Below are positions 62,422-64,000 of a stretch of DNA of 64,000 nucleotides, in pieces. Numbering within the stretch: position 1 is the first letter of the stretch; each line of letters starts with the position of its first letter. The notes under the pieces were generated by a model that saw only the letters and a program-made list of their open reading frames with translations, did no database searches and was not told the DNA's origin. A program made the position numbers and the translations under genes. Source of the stretch: Geobacter sp. (GTDB lineage Bacteria; Desulfobacterota; Desulfuromonadia; Geobacterales; Geobacteraceae); assembly GCA_003490025.1 (NCBI GenBank), contig DNJC01000076.1, positions 71,197 through 135,196 of the forward strand, given 5' to 3'.

Positions 62422-64000
62422 ATGGTGAAGCACTGTATCGCCCTGACATTGATGTTCCTCGTATCGGCAGCCGGAGCCGGGACCGCCCTCTGTGCGGAGA
62501 CCGCCCCTGCGGCGGTCGCGAAGGCGGAGACCGCACCCGCAGCGACCGCACCCGCAGCGACCGCACCCGCAGCGACCGCACCCGCAGCGACCGCACCCGC
62601 AGCGACCGCACCCGTTGCGACCGCACCGGTAGCGACCGCAGCGACCGCACCGGTAGCGACCGCACCGGTAACGAGCCCGAAGGCCGCACCGCAAACCAGG
62701 GAGGCTGCCAGCAGCGGCGAAACGACCGAGGCCCACCTCCCCAAGGACGTGACCTACACTCCCTGGCTCCTCGATCCGGCCGTCTTTGCGCAGGACCAGG
62801 GGGACCGCACCGAGAAGCGCCAGGTCGCCGAGAAGGACGTGAAGACGGTCAAAGTGACCAACATGGTCCCTCCGATCCATTTCCGCACCGGCGAGGCGGA
62901 GATCACCGAGGAGTACCTGGCGCTTTTGCGCGGCGTGCTGGAAAAGATGCGCGGTCGCACCAATGTGCGCCTTCACTTCGTCGGCCATGCCGATCCCCAA
63001 CAGTTAAGCGGCCCCCTGAAGGCGAAGTTCGTCGACAACACCGGCCTGTCCCGGGAACGCGCCGGGACCATCGCCGAATATTGCCAGCGCGCCCTCGCTC
63101 TCCCGCCGGAAGCGATCTCCTATGAAGGGGTGGGCGACAGCAAGCCGGTCGCCTCCAACGCGACGGAGCAGGGGCGGGCGCTGAACCGGCGGGTGGAGGT
63201 CGAGGTCTGGTACGACGAGGTCGGCGAAAAGATGGTGGAAAAGGAAGTTATCGTCCCCGCGCAGGTGAACCGCGTCAAGGTCTGCCGCACCGAGACGGTC
63301 TGCAAGATGCGTTACAAGGAGGGGCTTTCCCATCGAGCCGGTGTCAGGAACCTGGTCGTACCGCTGCAGTACGACGCGGCGACGGTGAACGTGCCGGAAG
63401 AGTACCTGCAACAGATCAGGCAGGCGCTTGCCAACCTGCACGGCAAGGAGAAGGTAGCCGTCAAGTTCATCGCCTACAGCGACACCACGCCGCTGGAGGC
63501 GCGCGACGAGCGCATCTTCGGCGACCATCTGGGGCTGTCGAAGGCGGTGGCCCGGCGCGTCGCCCTCGCCGTCCAGGACGCGCTGAAGCAGCCGGATGTC
63601 GCCTTCGAAAGCGACGGCAAGGGTGCCGCGCAGCCGGTGGCCTCCAACGACACGCCGCAGGGAAGGGCCATGAACCGGCGCGTCGCGGTCGAGTTCTGGC
63701 ACGACGATCCGCTCCAGGAACTCTCCGACGAGCCCCAGCTCTGCCCCGAGGATGCCGGCTCCGAGACGGTCACCAAGGTTTACGACCCGCCGTCGGGGGC
63801 GATCGCCCCGATCCTGTTCCTGGACGGGAACCCGGTGCTCCCGGACGGCTACACGGAGCGGCTGCGGCAGCTCATGGACGAGATCAGGGAGAGGACCAAC
63901 GTCCGCCTGCGCTTTGTCGGCTATATCGGCAACGAGCGGCTGGACCGGCGCACCGCCGCCATCTACGGCGACGATATCGGCTGGTCCACGGCGCGCGCCC
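62422..64000 (+). CDS. Multi-OmpA-domain protein, 3' truncated by window edge
   Basis: At least 526 codons from ATG 62422 (ATG 62413 also in frame), with no stop before the window ends. The signal peptide (CIALTLMFLVSAAGAGTALCA) is followed by a linker of five Thr-Ala-Pro-Ala-Ala units and related TAPVA units. Three OmpA-like domains follow: VPPIHFRTGEAEI with VGHADPQQLSG and NRRVEVEV; VVPLQYDAATVNV with IAYSDTTPLEA and NRRVAVEF; and PILFLDGNPVLP with VGYIGNERLDR. OmpA domains bind peptidoglycan or form outer-membrane contacts. The Pro/Ala linker could span the periplasm. An outer-membrane barrel as in the protein at 40992 may follow beyond the window. It is the counterpart of that protein in the second surface locus. 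Confidence 0.88.
   Translation, partial: MVKHCIALTLMFLVSAAGAGTALCAETAPAAVAKAETAPAATAPAATAPAATAPAATAPAATAPVATAPVATAATAPVATAPVTSPKAAPQTREAASSGETTEAHLPKDVTYTPWLLDPAVFAQDQGDRTEKRQVAEKDVKTVKVTNMVPPIHFRTGEAEITEEYLALLRGVLEKMRGRTNVRLHFVGHADPQQLSGPLKAKFVDNTGLSRERAGTIAEYCQRALALPPEAISYEGVGDSKPVASNATEQGRALNRRVEVEVWYDEVGEKMVEKEVIVPAQVNRVKVCRTETVCKMRYKEGLSHRAGVRNLVVPLQYDAATVNVPEEYLQQIRQALANLHGKEKVAVKFIAYSDTTPLEARDERIFGDHLGLSKAVARRVALAVQDALKQPDVAFESDGKGAAQPVASNDTPQGRAMNRRVAVEFWHDDPLQELSDEPQLCPEDAGSETVTKVYDPPSGAIAPILFLDGNPVLPDGYTERLRQLMDEIRERTNVRLRFVGYIGNERLDRRTAAIYGDDIGWSTARA

Noticed and set aside
62520..62700. Possible CRISPR or VNTR locus independent of genes
   Set aside because: The 15-bp repeats read continuously in frame as a Thr-Ala-Pro-Ala-Ala linker of the OmpA-domain protein.

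Overview
The window looks like a chromosome segment of a metal- or anaerobically-respiring deltaproteobacterium, most likely Geobacter-like (Desulfuromonadota). The reasons are high GC content, a nap-type nitrate reductase operon, a CxxCH multiheme cytochrome paired with an NHL lipoprotein, several near-identical GEMM-I (c-di-GMP-I) riboswitches, DUF11-type giant surface proteins, and GC-rich intergenic palindromes. The taxonomic call is inference; no rRNA or marker gene lies in the window.

Region 1 (1-16294) is one biosynthetic cluster in two convergent operons. The plus operon encodes a radical SAM enzyme (cut by the window edge), an LpxL-like acyltransferase, an acyl carrier protein (ACP), a ketosynthase with a translationally coupled partner that lacks the catalytic residues (chain-length-factor-like), a PagL-like outer-membrane deacylase, an unknown small protein, a BtrH-like ACP-dependent acyltransferase, an ABC exporter and a second ACP. 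The minus operon encodes a polysaccharide deacetylase-methyltransferase fusion, a GT2-DUF2062 glycosyltransferase, a B12-type radical SAM enzyme, a KAS III-like enzyme and a carbamoyltransferase. Together they suggest an exported, carbamoylated and glycosylated fatty-acyl or polyketide-like product. The product itself cannot be read from the sequence.

Region 2 (16390-24945) holds an alpha/beta hydrolase, an ankyrin lipoprotein, a hipBA toxin-antitoxin pair with tandem operator-like repeats, and a ferrosome-like iron locus. That locus has a Fur-box promoter, two HMA-like proteins, a His-rich membrane protein, a small membrane protein and a P1B-type ATPase with an SCAIK ion motif. A hemolysin III family protein follows.

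Region 3 (25022-33159) contains napD-napA-napB-like-napF-like on the minus strand, with a terminator-like hairpin between napD and napA and an FNR-type palindrome upstream. A membrane protein with a degenerate GGDEF domain and a 7TMR-DISM histidine kinase/response regulator pair follow.

Region 4 (33200-46982) is a five-gene DUF11/outer-membrane operon. It is preceded by an activator-type promoter, a GEMM-I riboswitch and an intrinsic terminator. Its last gene combines DUF11, CNA-B/SdrD-B, OmpA and beta-barrel-like parts.

Region 5 (47105-51365) holds a secreted nuclease, a FemAB/GNAT-like protein, a MazF remnant, an NHL lipoprotein and a tetraheme cytochrome.

Region 6 (52240-64000) has four GEMM-I riboswitches in a row, each with its own terminator. 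A small 53-aa gene lies behind the third. The fourth precedes a 2886-aa DUF11 protein followed by a multi-OmpA-domain protein that runs off the window. Regions 4 and 6 look like paralogous c-di-GMP-controlled cell-surface systems, and together they are the strongest candidate for an undescribed system here.
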